Of a DNA stretch of 64,000 nt, positions 62,952-64,000 are shown piece after piece (within the stretch, counting starts at the first letter, position 1; each line of letters starts with the position of its first letter). The notes beneath the pieces were generated by a model. The model was given only the letters and a program-made list of their open reading frames with translations, was not told the DNA's origin and did no database searches. This stretch comes from Tyzzerella sp. (GTDB lineage Bacteria; Bacillota; Clostridia; Lachnospirales; Anaerotignaceae): the NCBI GenBank assembly GCA_019415525.1, contig DXZA01000002.1, positions 73,313 through 137,312 on the forward strand, read 5' to 3'. The position numbers were made by a program, and so were the translations under genes.

Positions 62952-63902
62952 TTGACAAAAAAATTATTGAGAAATATCATAATAAGTATTTTTATATTAT
63001 TATTATTTATAGGTTGTTTTTTAGGTATACGTTATATAACTAATAAAGATGATATGATAGATGTTGGTATAGATATATATTTCAAAGAAATAACAACATC
63101 TTTTATGAAAAGTGAACGTCATGAAATAAAAGGTGAAACTAACGAAGACATAGTTAATTCTGTTTTGGAAGAATTAAAATTAGGACCAAGAGATGAAGCA
63201 TTAGTTGGTATAATACCAGAAGATATTGAATTTAAAAATATAAATATTGATAAAAATGTTGTAACTGTTGATGTTTCGTCTGAATATAGCCAGTTATCAT
63301 CTGGTGAGGAATTGATGGTGAGAGCGGCAATAGTAAATACTTTAACAGGTCTTGATTTTATAGATTATGTTAAGATAACAGTAGAAGGTTTTGAAATAAG
63401 AAATTCTCAAGGTGAGCCTATAGGTCTTATGAGTTCTGAAAGTTATATAACTACTCCAATTATATCTCCAGAGCCTAAAAATTATAGAACGGTAAAATTA
63501 TATTTTGCAAACAAAGATGCTACAGCATTTAATATTGAAGAAAGAGAGATTGAAGTAAATCCAAATGAACCTCTTGAAAAATATATAATAGAAGAGCTTA
63601 TAAAAGGGCCTCAGGAAGAAGGAAATTATTCTACTGTTCCATCTGAAACAAAGCTTAGAAGTATAAAAACAGAAACAACAGATGGTATATGCTATGTAGA
63701 CCTTAGTAGCGATTTTGTAACGAAACATACAGGTGGTTCTACAGGTGAGTGGTTTACAATATATTCTATTGTTAATTCTCTTACAGAACTTGAAAACATT
63801 AAAAAGGTACAGTTTCTTATAGAAGGGGAAAAACAACAGAATTTTAAAGGACATATTGATTTTAGTACATTATTTGAAGCAGATTTAACATATGGTGATT
63901 GA
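62952..63902 (+). CDS. GerMN-domain membrane protein with two GerMN repeats
   Basis: 316 residues. One N-terminal hydrophobic helix (about 8-27; LFIGC might be a weak lipobox), then two GerMN domains: about 37-150 (LKLGPRDEALVGIIPEDI, VDVSSEYSQL) and about 178-305 (LIKGPQEEGNYSTVPSETK, VDLSSDFV). GerM is a spore-germination and sporulation lipoprotein of similar two-domain layout. Linkage to a two-component system also recalls LpqB-MtrAB of actinobacteria, which carries a GerMN domain. TTG start with CAGGGGGTG upstream. Confidence 0.82.
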   Translation: MTKKLLRNIIISIFILLLFIGCFLGIRYITNKDDMIDVGIDIYFKEITTSFMKSERHEIKGETNEDIVNSVLEELKLGPRDEALVGIIPEDIEFKNINIDKNVVTVDVSSEYSQLSSGEELMVRAAIVNTLTGLDFIDYVKITVEGFEIRNSQGEPIGLMSSESYITTPIISPEPKNYRTVKLYFANKDATAFNIEEREIEVNPNEPLEKYIIEELIKGPQEEGNYSTVPSETKLRSIKTETTDGICYVDLSSDFVTKHTGGSTGEWFTIYSIVNSLTELENIKKVQFLIEGEKQQNFKGHIDFSTLFEADLTYGD

Positions 63903-63904
63903 TT

Positions 63905-64000
63905 ATGAAAAGACCTGTAATTTATGCTGCGATTTATTATATATTAGGACTTTTGGCAGGACACTATCTGAATGAAAAATCAGGTATTGTCCTGTTTTTT
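63905..64000 (+). CDS. comEC: ComEC/Rec2-like DNA uptake protein, N-terminal fragment (3' cut by the window edge)
   Basis: An ATG 2 bases after the GerMN stop opens a frame of 32 codons to the window end: KRPVIYAAIYYILGLLAG then H and a short polar stretch. The short basic start followed by a hydrophobic helix is the usual beginning of ComEC/Rec2 channel proteins, and comEA lies upstream, but 32 residues cannot prove the family. Confidence 0.5.
   Translation, partial: MKRPVIYAAIYYILGLLAGHYLNEKSGIVLFF

Noticed and set aside
1..64000. Mobile elements, CRISPR arrays, tRNA or rRNA genes
   Set aside because: No transposase, integrase, regularly spaced repeats, cloverleaf-like sequences with CCA ends or rRNA text was seen in any gap on either strand.

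Overview
The window is 64 kb of strongly A+T-rich bacterial chromosome. It reads as an anaerobic, endospore-forming low-GC Gram-positive of class Clostridia, probably of the Lachnospirales type. This is inferred from gene content, codon use and regulatory RNAs, not from a database search. Spore-linked genes are present: gpr, SpoVD- and SpoVE-type division proteins, a SpoIID/LytB protein and a GerMN protein. Two T-box tRNA-sensing leaders, a ZTP riboswitch, an L20-type leader and a Gram-positive 6S RNA also fit. MurE carries the DNPR motif and a meso-diaminopimelate dehydrogenase is encoded, so the wall is probably meso-DAP type. There are no rRNA or tRNA genes, CRISPR arrays, insertion sequences or prophage; this is core chromosome.

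Layout. 1-2.0 kb: 3' part of topB and lspA. 2.0-2.3 kb: 6S RNA with its own promoter and terminator. 2.3-6.3 kb: a SpoIID-type lipoprotein, a DUF402 protein, RadC and a PspC protein. 6.3-19.2 kb: division and wall cluster rsmH-ftsL-pbp-spoVD-murE-murF-mraY-murD-ftsW/spoVE, preceded by what looks like a decayed mraZ; it stops before murG, ftsQ and ftsZ. 19.2-22.6 kb: a YjbQ protein and T-box-controlled valS. 22.6-27.4 kb: poorly known genes (DUF3885 protein, CobD/HisC-like aminotransferase, a pRiA4b ORF3-like protein, a HAD phosphatase). 27.4-31.3 kb: pheB-hom-thrB-lysC operon. 31.3-33.2 kb: C39-like protease and a two-gene LysO exporter. 33.2-37.2 kb: T-box-thrS, a small PepSY-like protein, and the L20 leader-infC-rpmI-rplT operon. 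37.2-47.8 kb: AEC transporter, ddh, Na/Pi transporter, MoxR/VWA pair, regulated Mn-pyrophosphatase, SLC13-type permease, CofE-family ligase. 47.9-54.3 kb: paired M16 proteins, lgt, KtrB/KtrA potassium uptake, a SpoU-type RNA methyltransferase. 54.3-58.6 kb: ZTP riboswitch-purH, gpr (reverse), rpsT behind a structured leader, ybaK and a small HD protein. 58.6-64 kb: a DacF-type carboxypeptidase (reverse), then comEA, a two-component system, a GerMN protein and the start of comEC.

The genes join up in several ways. Aspartate flows through LysC and Hom/ThrB to threonine. The same aspartate-semialdehyde branch feeds Ddh, whose meso-DAP serves MurE and lysine, and LysO can export excess lysine. 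The transcripts are compact, with many ATGA overlaps, and most end in strong hairpin terminators, many shared by convergent genes. TTG is a frequent start codon, and infC appears to start at ATT.

The best leads for a second look are the mraZ relic, the structured rpsT leader with mutually exclusive pairings, the lysC internal translation start, the terminator-like hairpin that holds the spoVD ribosome binding site, and repeat arrays upstream of the Na/Pi transporter and the CofE-family gene. I did not find a clearly new multi-gene system.
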